In this document: piece by piece, positions 33,600-46,020 of the stretch
Layout: each line of letters opens with the position of its first letter
Numbering within the stretch: position 1 is the stretch's first letter
Assembly: GCA_029204225.1 (NCBI GenBank)
Contig: CM055095.1
Location: 20,763,348 to 20,827,347, forward strand
Direction of reading: 5' to 3'
DNA length: 64,000 bases
Origin: Diphasiastrum complanatum
Lineage: Eukaryota; Streptophyta; Lycopodiopsida; Lycopodiales; Lycopodiaceae
Made by a program: the position numbers and the translations under genes
The notes under the pieces: generated by a model
Database searches by the model: none
Told to the model about the DNA's origin: nothing
Seen by the model: only the letters and a program-made list of their open reading frames with translations

Positions 33600-34516
33600 T
33601 TTAAACAAAAATAACAGAACTGAAGTTCCAAATACGATCTCAAGCGCAAACCCCAGGTCAGACAAGCACGTCAAGGCAACGTGCGCTCGAGAGAGATATT
33701 TGAAGTTGGAGTATCGGATCCGAGTGCAAGAACAACAAGCAGAAAAGAAAAGGGATGCGAAACGCGCTTGAATGCGATATGATGCAGTATTGGATCCAGA
33801 CGCATAATAGTCAACGAGAGGTAATGAGAGCAAGCGGCGTGCTTGAAATTGATATCCGGCAAAACAATCATAAATCTGAGTGAAAATCCGAGCCGAAAAG
33901 ACCTATTTATAAAAAAAAAATTGCACGTGTGGAGGAGTGGCGAAGGAACATGTGTCGACATGTGATTGGCCAAAATAAATGTGTCGTACCTAGAATGATT
34001 GATCTGACATCTGTCATGTGCGAGAATGACACACGTCGATTAGGGATTCGCGCACGTGTCTCAGCCCACGTGGCCTCATAATTGGGTCATCATTGTCAGT
34101 ACGGACATTCCACATGGTCTAATCATCTGACGACATGTGTCTTGGCTGTCTTTTCACACGTGCAAAAAATCAAATACAAAGCTGATGAAAGTGTAGATCT
34201 ATATAAGTCCTCGGAATTTTTATTTTTTTTTGCAAAATTTTTGCTTTTAGCTCTCGATATTGCTTTCAAGCGCACTCTTTCATCGTTCAAGCTTCCGCCC
34301 TCTCACAATGCGCTTGAGTCCGATACCGCCTGTAGTGCAATATCGCTTTCGAATGCGCATCTCTAATTTGCAAATAATCTGTGTAGATCTTGCGTTCGAA
34401 ATCGATATTCAGTGCTGGTATCGATCTCAAGCGTCCTTTCATCGCAAATTTTTTTGTTTTGATCCACTTTTGTTTTGTTCAAACTTCTTTTTGTTGATTT
34501 TCTTCTTCCAAGAATA
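33600..34516. promoter_or_regulatory. Divergent promoter between genes B and H3-like, copy 1
   Basis: A TATA-like atttata at 33904-33910 faces gene B and a tatataa at 34200-34206 faces the H3-like gene, about 311 bp before its ATG. Between the two boxes (about 290 bp) are four CACGTG and four CATGTG words. Copy 2 has the same layout and spacing. CACGTG is the plant G-box, a bZIP/bHLH site; use of these words as binding sites is inference. Confidence 0.65.
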
Positions 34517-35285
34517 ATGGCCAGGACCAAATCCAACGCCCGTGCCATCACCATTGTACAGCCATCCCATTCTCGTGCTCTCCCTGGTACTAGCCGTAGG
34601 CGTGACAGGAAGCAGGTCTGACTGAGCGAGATCAGAAAACTCCAGAGATCAACTGAATTGTTGATCTCTAGAGCTCCTTTCGGCCGATCTGTTTGGAATC
34701 TCACTCTGTCACTTGGGCTGAATGTTCATTTTGCTGTGATAGCCATGCAGGCCTTATAGGGTGCTACAGAAGATTTTCTGTCCCAGTTTTTTTGAGGATA
34801 CTTGTCTTTTGGCAGTGCATGGTAAGCGTGTCACCATCATGCCAAAAGATTTTGTCATTTTCAACAGGCTTCGGGACAGATATTTTGGTCTACATGTTGA
34901 TAATGCCAGCACCTCCAGAGACCTGCCTCTGGATTGAACCGACGTGCCTACTACCTCTAAGAGGAAGAAAAAGCAGCCAGTGCCCAAGAAGGCTGGATCT
35001 CGAAGGCCAGCTGCTTCCCTTCCTCCTAGACGTATCCTGGCCAAGAGACCCCGTGTCTTCCTGAGCTCTGAGTCAGATGCTGGAGAATCTGACTCAGATC
35101 GAGAATCTTCACTCCTTCCTCCTCCTGTTATTCGTCCAGCTCCTCAGTAGGTTTCATCACCAAAAGTGCTGATTACCCAAGAGGAGCTAGACAGAATAAC
35201 AGAGAAATCTGTAAATATTGTTTCCACTTCTGTTTCTACTCTTGTACATAATCTTTTTGTGAGAATTCCATACGTCCATCCCAAG
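34517..35285 (+). pseudogene. Histone H3-like fold with long basic tail, copy 1
   Basis: Starts MARTKSNARAI, the first residues identical to the H3 tail (ARTK). After a TGA at 34619 comes SEIRKLQRSTELLISRAPFG (alpha-N and alpha-1 of the H3 fold), then a fold middle with AMQAL, a TAG, and GATEDFLSQFF. A +1 T shifts the frame, and EDTCLLAVHGKRVTIMPKDF follows, which is almost the H3 signature. The end continues RLRDRYFGLHVDN rather than stopping, into a Lys/Arg-rich tail (KRKKKQPVPKKAGSRRP) and a Ser/Asp-rich stretch (SSESDAGESDSDRESS) up to about 35285. Canonical H3 ends shortly after MPKD, so this is an H3 fold fused to a new tail. Three or more stops plus the frameshift make this copy a pseudogene. 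Confidence 0.82.
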
Positions 35286-36060
35286 TTTTTTTTTTTTTTT
35301 TTTATAATCAATATGAGGCCTACCTAGCTAACAAAATTATCATCGTATATAATTTCAATATTTTAATGTTTTAAATGTCCACTGGCTTCCAAGTCTTGAT
35401 CGAGTGGCACCCATTTACCTTTATTTTTTTTCCATCTTTGATAATGGAAGCATAAGCTCAACATTTGTTTTTCAATTTGATAACGGAAGCACATGGAAGA
35501 CATTTTAATTCTGCATTCTATTTCCCCGTCTGATCTTTTGTCCCAGCCTTCATCCATAAGTTCAGATGAAAGAGGTCCTACCATGGACTCTTCGATAATT
35601 CAGAGCCCACATATCCTTAATCGACACTTGTCAAATGGACCTGAAACTTTTTATCAGAATGAGTAAAGTTAAATTCCATGAAATGGATTCAATGGAAAGC
35701 CAAAAATGGACGGTGTTTGAAAGTGAGAGGTTGGTAACTGCCTCGTTCTCTCTCTCACGAGGATTGGAAAAGGAGAAGCATTCAAAAATTCATTGATTCG
35801 TTCATGGAGAGCAGAGGAGTTTTTCTTGTCATTCCTACATTCTGTGAGCGGAAATTAGTTTCTTGGTAGTCCTGATTCTGGAGCAGAGAAGAGTTATGGC
35901 TATTTTCATTGAGTAAGAATGCAGAACCTTGTTCTTTGCAGGAGGTGATAGAGAGATCAGCACTCATTTTGATTCTCTGGGAAAGAAGATTCATGGAGAC
36001 AATTTTTTTGAAAAAAAAAACTATTGTGGATCGTGCTTCTTCTACAGGAAGGATGTGTGG
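35286..36060. other. Unassigned; T-run then AT-rich sequence
   Basis: Starts with a 19-T run at 35286, where the H3-tail frame is lost. No counterpart to the Ulp1-like exons of copy 2 was found here. No other gene seen. Confidence 0.45.
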
Positions 36061-36467
36061 ATAATGTTGCTCCTACAATCACATCTCTCTCTCTCAACGC
36101 ATCCCTTCCGTTCTATCTCTCTCCCACAGTTCTGAACTCTACCTCTATTCTCCCTCTACACTCCTGTCCTCCCTCTCACGTGATCCCTCCCTACAGCTGG
36201 CTACTTGCACAACATTCCCCTTCCCGGCATGTGGTCCCTATCCACCTGTGCATCTGCTCCCATCGGCTTGCACCCGCAGACCTACCCCTCTCCCTATCTC
36301 CCTCACGGTCATGCTACCTCCTCTCCTCAGCACCCGATTCTCTACGGTCGTGTTCCATCTATCTCCTCAGCACTCGATTCTCTGCGGTCGCGTTCCATCT
36401 ATCTCCTCAGCACCCGATTCTCTCTCTGCTGCTCTGTCTGTCTCCTTCCTTCCTTCAGCGATCCCCC

Positions 36468-36498
<31 letters not shown>

Positions 36499-36501
36499 AC
36501 A
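36061..36501. repeat. C/T-rich low-complexity block with 40-bp tandem repeat
   Basis: A 40-bp unit (ctcctcagcacccgattctc and following) starts at about 36321, 36361 and 36401. A poly-C run (36463-36484) and a CA run (to 36501) follow. ORFs here are compositional. Confidence 0.85.
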
Positions 36502-37489
36502 CTCTTTTTCTTCTTGCATCAAAACTCATTGGTAAAATGAAGAAGACGACCCGGTAAAGAATAAGATGGGAACCGGCAGTCTGGAAATAAAGTGAAAAGC
36601 CACAAAAATGAAGATATTAAAGAACCGGATGCATGTTGAAGAAAAGACCTTAGCCTATGGACAGTCTCTTGAAACTTAAGTCAGAGTAAAAAGACTGAGG
36701 TAATTTTCATTGTTCATCTCTGTTTTTACTCATGTCCTAAATCACTTCATAATACAAATAGAAGATGAGTAAATGTTATTATGTGTATTATTTCAATGAC
36801 TATGAATGGAATTCAAGAATGGGAATCTGATTAGTCAATGTATACTAAATGTGTAATGCAGTAAGAGATGACTAACGGATTTACCTTCTACAGTAACAAC
36901 TATAGTTTTACAGTCAGTAATAATTCACTGATTTACTGTCTGAGGTAAAAAACAGTCAACATAAAATAGATTTCAGTCTCTGTTTTGGTTTACAGAATAT
37001 GCTCTATGCTTAACAAACGTAATGGCACTTTACAAGCACAATAAATCCCATATTGCTAATCCATTGAAAAAACATGGAAAAGCTACCGCTCAAAGTGGTT
37101 GAAAAACACCATTACAGCTATATATATATTAGATATTTCCAAAACCACATACATTATTATGATAAAACCATTGAAAAAGATGGTCAAGCTTTCGTAGATA
37201 GATCATGGCAATTGCATCAAAGATTGAATCAAATTAAGTTTGCTTGATTGGAGAGAACACAAGAATTAGTAAACGAAAAATTTTATATCATTGAAAAGAA
37301 TATTTGAGATGGATTACTTATGAGGTGAATGGGTTCGAACTTAAGTTACCTTCTAGTATAATCTATGGCAATATCTGAACTAGAAACCCAATGACTGGCT
37401 TCATAATCATACCAAAACCCCGCTATAGTGTTATGAACACTATTAAGCAACACACCAAACGTACCACACTAGTTCCAAAAAATAAATAC
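36502..37489. other. Unassigned
   Basis: No gene motif found; possibly includes worn-out copia RT upstream of the RNase H fragment that begins at about 37490. Confidence 0.4.
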
Positions 37490-38241
<752 letters not shown>

Positions 38242-38938
38242 TGTTGGATTTTAATGCTCATTCTTAAATCCTTTTGTTAATGAGCATCCCAAAAAGTCAT
38301 TCAAAAAATGAGATTTTTTCGACCCTGGGTTGGGTCGAATCAGTTCGGATTTTTTTAGACCCTTCACTAAATTATCTGAGCATGTTTGGCCCTGGATCAG
38401 ATAGAATCGGGTCTAATTTTTTTGACCCTAGAACATTTGACCCTTAGCATATTTTTCGATCCAGTGTATATTTCTCGACCCTTTGTATAGAATCTGACCC
38501 TATGTAAGTTTTCGATAGTGTCGGTTAGAAATCCGGTTAGGAATCGGACCCAACGACTTTACATTGTTGTTTGCCAACTTTGTACATGCATTTATGGCAT
38601 AAAGACGGTTGTAATAACTGTAGGAAATTCAGTTGTAGATATTTTTAGTATATCTAATCCTAGAATCTTCATCAGAAAACTTCTTTTGATATTCCGAGTC
38701 TATTTTTTTTACTAATCTGTATCAGCATTATCACGCTCAACAAGCTGAAGTTATAACTTCATGCCATTGTACTCATTGTTGTTAATAATCAAAGTGCAAT
38801 TTGTCCTACTACTATTATTGTTCTATTGCACATTTGTATTAATCTTTCGTTTGAATTATTTTGCTGCTAACTGTGGCGCTTCCAATCCACGCATCTAGCT
38901 CTCTCCCAGCTTCCTCTCATACCCACTGATTTCTGACA
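38242..38938 (+). repeat. 3' LTR, family C, plus strand
   Basis: Starts TGTTGGATTTTAATGC and ends CTGATTTCTGACA. Inverted relative to 16228-16907, and contains the same repeated tttttcgaccc-type words. It follows the RNase H end directly. Confidence 0.9.
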
Positions 38939-39432
38939 ATTGAGGCTCCTCCTCTAGTCCAAGGACAATATCTATTACATCTTGGAGAATCAAAATTGAC
39001 TCCATCCCTACCTTCCAAATAGAGTAATTGGAGGTAGTTTATCTCTCACTAGATTCCAAGAGGAAGGATCCCATAGAAGCCATAAAAAGTTGAGAAGATG
39101 TCCTGTAATGGACCAAAAAGTGTTGTTTCTCTCTCAATAATAGATTCAATAAAGGTGTACTACCAACTCCAATATGAGATCTTGCAACTTGGTGCGAGAT
39201 CTATCTCACTAGCTTTGGTATGAAGAATAATAGATTTGAAGTTAAAAATATCTCTCACATAGATCAAAGATTCAATAACTCTTTTGTAGGAAAATGTGAA
39301 TGTCACTTATACAAAGAAATCAGAATCATCCCTTGATAAACTTTCCCCACCCAATCAAAACTTTGAGTTGATATGCTGATTGAAGATAAATATCACATGC
39401 AAATATTGTGCTTCAGGGAAATAGTGTCAACA
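38939..39432. other. Unassigned
   Basis: No gene or repeat recognised. Expected to be flanking DNA of the copia insertion. Confidence 0.4.
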
Positions 39433-40488
39433 AATTTTTTTTTTGTTCAATACTGATACAAGCTATTTTGGCACAATCTTTAAAACAATGAATTAACACT
39501 ATAGAAAGACAATTTAGCACTAAATTTTGTTAACTCATAGATCACCTCACATTTAGCAATTTAGTTGATATCGAATTCATGTGAAAAAAGGCTATTCAAA
39601 ATTTCAAAAAGGGGTGCATGTGCTCAAAATCATTATTGAAAAAAACAAATCTAGACACCTAATATTGCACTCATGTGTAAACAGGCTAGTTGAAATTGTC
39701 AAACAAGACAAATGGACTCAAAATCAATTTTGTAGCTCTTTTAATGAATTTATTTTCAGCAAGATCAATGGATCAACACATCATAAATTTGTGAGAGCGG
39801 CCTCACACGTGTGGAGTACTATCCACAATACGGCTTGCACCTGAGACAACAAGTACAATAGTCCTAGATAACATTCACTCATAGAAATCACAAGACAAAT
39901 GACTAGAAATCTCACAAAAGTGTAGAATGCAAAAGTCTCATCAATCTTCTTAGCAAAATGATGATCCTTTTATGGATCAAGTACATCCACGAGTTTGGTA
40001 CAGTCCAGCAGGTCTTCACATGTGTGAAGAGTGCCACATCACTCAGATCTATCCATTTGATCCATCCTTGATCCTTATCCAAAAGTTGACCTTCTAGAAC
40101 ATGGCTAAAATCCAAAAAGCTAATCTCCTAGAATATAGGAATATTCCCTACAAAATAGGATCTACGGAAAATGGTCAACTCTTATCTTCTAGTACTGTAT
40201 AGACACGTGTGAATATCCACTTGCCATGTGGGAGCATTTACTCATGCACATGCAAGGAAAAGCTAATTTCTAGGTGACTAGTCAACTTGACTAAAAAACT
40301 AGTCATATCATGTTCACACTAACTAGATTGATACAAAATCAATTTGGATATATACAAGTATGAAAAGTACATCCTTTCACACGTGGGAACAAGCTCCACA
40401 CGTGTGAAATCAGATCATCAACATTATTCTAATGTTTGATCAACATTTACAATAACCAATGTCAAGTGAGAAGTGACAATTTTCAACA
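39433..40488 (-). repeat. Probable LTR of a copia family rich in CACACGTGTGAA words
   Basis: On the minus strand it starts TGTTGAAAATTGTCACTTC, like TGTTAGAATT (2479) and TGTTAAAAATT (49034), and contains a block like the ggccgta...cttcaca stretch of those LTRs (39808-39846 complement). Several acacgtgtg words occur (39806, 40205, 40379, 40398). The inner end is uncertain because no intact primer site is visible. Confidence 0.4.
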
Positions 40489-41553
40489 CTTTTTTTAAAA
40501 GGGGGGAAGAAAAGATTGGAATAAGTCTTTCGAGGAATCAGCCAGTTGCATTGATTTTGGGAAAAAATCTTGTATGTGTGCAATGGTAGAACTATCCAGT
40601 TTGAAATAGACAAACTCTCTAAGTGATTATTTTGAGTAATCTGGAACTAGATGAGTTTTGGGGTTATTGAGCTGTGAGATATTCATTAATATGGGAAGTA
40701 TTGATAAAGATTAAATTAAGATTCACTGATTGTAACCAAGTACCATTTTGATATGGATTGGATCAGTGGAATAAAGCCTTAATCTTAACTTTATGTCCAA
40801 AGATGTCTATATGAATTAGCCTAATCTTGGTTTGTACGCTAAGATCTGTTGTAGGCTGATTGGTAGAAGAAATTTTGTTAATAAGAGTTAGATGGTTGGA
40901 AAACTTGTGATGTGGAGCTATTCACTTCAAAGATTTCCTAGATATGTTATTTAATCATGAGAAATAGAATTCTTTGATAGTTGAGTTGCAAGATTCTCAG
41001 TGATTTATGTGAGTAACATATGGAGATTGTGGATATCTGTCAGTTTATAGCCTATGTTTATGTATAGGAACATAGTTGGATAAGTTTCTTATGTATATCT
41101 TAATCTTGTGGATCTACTATGTGTTTCCTATGTACTGAGTTTATATCGTATACTTAAACTAGTCAAAGTACATAGACATATGAACAAGTAATGTGTGGAA
41201 CAGTTACTTGTAGGTTAATGTCTCTTTCTGTGGAAAGGATAATTCATTAACTTATTTATGGTTTGGAAGAAGATCTAAATGTGGTGTTATACATGTATAA
41301 TTGAGATCTGCACCTAGACATTTAAGATTTCTGAATCATTTACAATTGACACGAGTAATTGGATTACTCCTGATTAGAAGTAAATTGGATAAATAAGCAG
41401 TGTGAAGAGAATTCACCGGAAACTGTTTATTTTGATGTATATTGCTTATAAGTCACATGATTAGTGAGTCATTTGGATTCATTTATGAGAGCTGTGCATA
41501 GAATATAGAAGATTCTTGATATAGAATATTTCTTGAAGTAGAAATATCCTAAG
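40489..41553. other. Unassigned AT-rich DNA
   Basis: No gene recognised. May be gypsy-derived, but I cannot align it with confidence. Confidence 0.4.
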
Positions 41554-42236
41554 TTATTGACTATATCCTAGTGAGCTCATATACATACATTGGATGACAG
41601 AGTCTAACTAATATCAAGGATAACCACTGAATTCAGTTGGAATTCAGCAGAACTTTATAATATCTTGATGTGGTTCTAGGTGATTGTATAAAGTTTATTA
41701 ATGCTAAAGACAAATGTTATATTGGTCTTTAATCACTTGATTGATCAAGAATTACTCATCATCTTAAGAATCATCATATTTCCCATATAATCATCTAATG
41801 ACCTTTAAGTATCAATTTATGATCCGTCAATCATAAACATTTAGAATCTTATGATTCGTCAATCATAATATGTCGGATTCTAAACCCATACTTAATCATT
41901 TAGAGATACTGGAGTATATGCACAACATACCACTCAGGAAATATAAGAAACATTCTGAAATCTTTTCCACAAGGAAAATTACTGGATTTCAAGAATATTC
42001 TTCCACTTTGATTCTTAACCAGATTATGAGTTCCAAATTCTATACTCAATCAAGTGATTAAAGACCAATATAACATTTGTCTTTAACAATAATAAACTTT
42101 ATACAATCACCTAGAACCACATCTAGAGATTATAAAGTTCTGCTGAATTCCAACTGAATTCAGTGGTTATCCTTGACATTAGTTAGACTCTGTCATCCAA
42201 TGTATGTATATGAACTCACTGGGATATAGTCAATAA
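41554..42236. repeat. Large inverted repeat with ~300-bp loop
   Basis: The arms 41554-41745 and 42045-42236 are near-perfect complements (roughly eight mismatches in about 190 bp). The loop (41747-42040) matches 2229-2478 in the same orientation. Outer ends read TTATTGACTATATCC and GGATATAGTCAATAA. No protein motif is seen. Confidence 0.85.
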
Positions 42237-43061
42237 GGAGCAGTTAAGTCTATCAAGATTGAATGGCTACTATTTACTGGCATATGATGCTAGGGATAGA
42301 GCACTTATCTCAGGAGAGTATCTGGGGTACTCAGGACTGAGTTAAAGTCATTTTTATCTTGATGGATCTCCTAAGAGATTTTGGTGGGATGAGTTTTGTA
42401 CCAAGAAGCATTCATGACAGGTCTACAAGTAATTTGTGGATAGTCTTGGACTATAATTGTTTTGAATCTTTAACTTTTGAACATTGATTTCCAGTATAAG
42501 GTGAGGACTCACCCAGTGATTCGTGTAAATTGAAGTACATGAAGGTGATATTATTAGATTGGAGAGAATCAAACCCAATAGGGAAATTTATCTTTTACTG
42601 TACTTCTAAAAGGTCGATATAGTATTTCAGTGTAGAGACAGATAATTTGAGAGTTATCCCATCTCTAAATACTTATTTGATATTGAAGTCAGACTAAAGA
42701 TTGATTTTCAGGGTAATTGTGAAAGTTAAATGATTGATTTGTTAGCTTTTAAACTTAATCTTCAGGTTTGGTCGACTGCTCATCCAGTGTATCATGTAAA
42801 TCTAGTTTATATGATGATGACAGTTTGATGTGTTGAAGATTTTGCCCATTTGGAAGATTTATCGCTCAATATACCTTTCAACCCTGAATGAGTACTTAGG
42901 ATCAGAGATAAACAGTTGAGAAGTTGTTCAATCTCTGTGTGCTTACTTAGGTTGGTTGGTCAAATTGAGGATAATGATTCATGGGAAGAGTTAAAAGAAT
43001 ACAAATTGGATTTTCCCTAGTTACTCGTTCTGAGGACATAAATGGTTTAAGGAGGGAAGAA
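42237..43061 (+). pseudogene. Ty3/gypsy pol 3' remnant, apparently with two chromodomain-side copies
   Basis: Two successive stretches look like the HPV(F/I)xVN...ET/RDxxLR..(S)L..YL sequence before the gypsy chromodomain: one at about 42500-42710, one at about 42770-43050. The second, containing WLVKLRIMIHGK-like residues, leads to ggagggaagaatgttac at the LTR, as in 17489-17800 inverted. No open frame. Confidence 0.6.
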
Positions 43062-43550
43062 TGTTACGTCCATGTCCTATATAAGGGAATCGGAAGAATT
43101 CTTGACGTGGATAGCCAGTCACTCCAGATGTATATGGTTATTGGTTATGGCTCATCATTCCGAGCTTGGCCTGTAAAGTAATTGATAATCATATGAGGGC
43201 CCAGACCTATAATTGGACATAGGAGCACATGCATAGTGAATGACTGCTTAAATGCAAGAATAGGAGGTCAATAGCTCAATATAGGCTGCATAAGGATCCT
43301 AGGAAGAATATTCTCTCTCTCATGAAGAGAATATGTCCATTGGAAACTCGCCCATCCTCCTATTGGAAATTTAGTTTCTTGAGCCTGTTTCTCCTCCTCT
43401 CTCTTAGGTTCTTCACTATGGCTTTGGGGCTAGGTCCAGGAGGAAACTCCAGGAGGGATCTAGGTCTGGATGGGTGGTTTTGCTCTGCAGGTGTCCTTTT
43501 GGTTGTTTTGCAACATGATCTAGTCAGATCTTCATATAGTGATCCTTACA
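43062..43550 (+). repeat. Gypsy 3' LTR, plus strand
   Basis: 489 bp, TGTTACGTCCATGTCC to GATCCTTACA; the inverted relative of 17002-17488. Preceded by the gypsy pol remnant and followed directly by copia gag debris, into which it apparently inserted. Confidence 0.88.
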
Positions 43551-44140
43551 GTAAGCCATTAACAAATGTGTATCTTGCTCCTTGAATTCCGCCGTGTTGG
43601 AGGAGTCTGGCTGTTGTTGTTGTTGTTGCTTCTTTGCCTCGTTGTTCATCCGGATACGACACTCCTTGATGTCGTGATTATCTTGCTTGAAATATCTACA
43701 GAAGAGCTTCTTGCGTTATCCACCATGATCACCTTGAGTGTGAGGCTTTTGTTGTTGCTGCTGCACTTGATTCTTGCCCTTGGAGTAGTCTTTCTTCTTG
43801 GTGAATAGAGCCATGGATTTGTCTTTGATAGATAGGCTGCTAGTCTTTCTCCGTATTTCTTCTTGAAGTAGGTGACCAATCACCTTTTGAAGAGTGAGGT
43901 TGGGTTGTGTGGAGATCATCACCACAAAGTGCTCATATGACTTTGGAAGAGAAGAAAGCAAGGTCGTAACAACATCATCATCTTGAATAGAAATCCTACA
44001 ACTAATAACTGATCCAATAAAGACTTGAAGTTGTTGATGTGAGAAGTGACAGACATGCTAAGAGCAAAGAACTTCTTTCTAAGATGTAATCTAGTAGTTA
44101 CATTATGAGTCTCATAGAGATTTGATAACAATATATTTAA
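43551..44140 (-). pseudogene. Copia F gag, C-terminal portion
   Basis: Minus strand: LSSLPKSYEHFVVMIS and LTLQKVIGHLLQEE, a Gln-rich linker (QVQQQQQKPHT), a degenerate zinc knuckle at about 43660-43710 and, upstream, LYETHNVTTRLHLRKKFF. Separated from its N-terminus by the 370-bp element at 44141 and cut at 43550 by the gypsy LTR. Confidence 0.85.
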
Positions 44141-44510
44141 TAGAGGAGTTCTAAGTCCAAAAAAGACCCTTTGTAAAGATTCTTTTTATATTTTTTCTCA
44201 ATTTTTTCTTACACATGGACCAATCAAAATACTCAAATTTGAAATCTACGTAACTAACTTTTTGAGTCCACATTTTGATTCCACACTAAAACTGGCATAA
44301 CTTTTTAGTGGTAAGTCCAAATTTAGCAGAGTTTGGTGCATTGGAAAGCGCTCAACAAGGGCTTTCAATTATATGTTAGATGACATACTTTTGATCTACG
44401 ATTAAAAAGTTATGACAAGTCAAATGTATTAGTGCTATAATATTTTAATAATATAAACTACATCTTGCACAAATTCTTAAAGGGTCTTTTTGGAGCTCAA
44501 AACTCCTCTA
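44141..44510. mobile_element. 370-bp non-autonomous element with the system's terminal repeats
   Basis: Starts TAGAGGAGTTCTAAGTCC and ends with the complement of TAGAGGAGTTTTGAGCTCC. The match continues inward through AAAAAGACCCTTT on both sides, about 40 bp of inverted repeat. It interrupts copia gag between residues of the KDAFI and LLSNLYE stretches. The repeats match the left end of transposon copy 2 (TAGAGGAGTTCTCAATATC, then AAAAAGACCCTTTAAGG). It codes for nothing, as for a MITE mobilised by the larger element. Confidence 0.85.
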
Positions 44511-44797
44511 ATGAATGCATCCTTAGAGGTTTTGCATGCGGTAATGTGGGATATTTGGGAGTCGGCCAGATTGAGTGTGATACATGCTAAGGCCTTCTGA
44601 TCTTTGATCTTCAATGTCTTTGCTTGATCACCATCTTTTGGTTTCAGGTCAGCACCTTCTACTACATCCCAAAGATCTCTATCTATCAACATCATCTGGA
44701 GTTTTAACTCCCAGATGTAGAAGTTAGAACCATTGAACTTGTCAATGATTCTAGCCTCGTTGGATGATGAAGACGAAGAGTTACCTATGTGAGACAT
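44511..44797 (-). pseudogene. Copia F gag, N-terminal portion
   Basis: Starts MSHIGNSSSSSSNEARIIDK at 44797 and continues FNGSNFYIWELKLQMMLIDR and DQKALACITLNLADS before being cut by the 370-bp element. Gag is otherwise like that of copia D. Confidence 0.85.
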
Positions 44798-44850
44798 GAT
44801 AATAGTAACACGATTTGAACAAACTTAATCTCTCAGTTAAAATGAGCTAG

Positions 44851-44862
44851 GATTTGATACCA
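44851..44862 (-). other. Primer-binding site of copia F, mutated
   Basis: Plus strand gatttgatacca, complement TGGTATCAAATC, versus TGGTATCAGAGC. Located between the gag start and the presumed LTR. Confidence 0.65.
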
Positions 44863-46020
44863 ATCTAATGGGGGCAATGGAGATAGAAGAACGCGAACGG
44901 AGAAGAGAGCATGAATATTGCAAAACAGCTCTCCCATTACAATCAGCTGCTAGATGCAAAAACAGTCTAATAGACAGCTCATGCGAAATATAATCATAGC
45001 TTTAAGTGTTCTAATTGCCCAACAGGATCTTAAAACTTAATTCATACTCTAAAAACAAGAGTACAGTCCACCGAAGAGATTAGAAATGGTTTGTATGTGG
45101 TATTACTGGAAATTAGATTCAATGTGAAGTATGGTTCTGAAATAAATGGAAGAGTAGTATGATATTGCGAGTTTCTCAAGCGTCAAAGATAGCCATCGTC
45201 TGATCAAAAATTGAGGAGTCATAGACGTCCGTGTTCTGATCAAAGTGAGTAAACAAGCGCGATCAAACAACGATGAAAGTACATTCAATCACAACAAGCA
45301 TTCATCTACGTTGTACACAGATAAAAATGTGCTGCTGCTATATTACACTGAAGCACAATATAAATAACAATTACAACAAAAAATTGATGGCGTAACTGGG
45401 AGGTTCAAATAATACGTCTCATGGACGGAACAATCCATAATTTGTGCTTGGATGATCTATTTATAGATTTCATCTGTGTATTAATTACATTGAATGATTG
45501 TCACCTAATTAGAAAAGCCATTGTACTCGAAAGTATATGGCTTTTGTGACAACTATACATAGTATATACGGTCAACAAATCAGGATCGTTGACGTGGACG
45601 AGGACGTCGCAAATTCTCTCACTTCACAAATTTCGGGAAGTGACTTGGGAATGTACCTCATTCAAAATAGATGACCTTCGGCATTTTTCTCTCTCTTCAG
45701 GATTTTGCGATAAAGCCGAAGGTGCCCTAAACAAGTTTAAGGTGTCCTAAAAAAAGTGAAGATGTCTTTAATAGTTTTACTTTCTCGCACTTATCGGGAA
45801 AAGGTGAGAAAGTTGAAGGTGTCTTTAAAACAACTTTAAGGTGTCCTTAAAAAGTTGTTGAAGGTGTCTTTATAGTTTAACCCTTAAAAATAGAGGACCT
45901 TCTGGAATTTATCGTTCTTCGTATTTTTCGAAAAAATCCGAAGGTTTAGTATATTTCTGCAGACTGTTGAAAAAGTAATGTAAATCTGCAGACTTGTTCT
46001 AAATGCAAGTTTGTGAAAGT
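44863..46020 (-). repeat. Presumed 5' LTR of copia F
   Basis: The inner end is fixed by the primer site. The outer end is uncertain; a pol-end-like stretch follows at about 46020-46110. It contains aaggtgtcctt and gcgataaagccgaagg words reminiscent of, but not alignable with, copia D's LTR. No partner LTR is seen. Confidence 0.45.

Noticed and set aside
36024-36557. Ser/Pro-rich ORFs in three frames
   Set aside because: Open frames caused by C/T-rich tandem sequence; no start context or splice structure.
43566-43808. Leu-rich plus-strand ORF as a membrane protein
   Set aside because: Complement of the Gln-rich linker (CAA/CAG codons) of a minus-strand copia gag.
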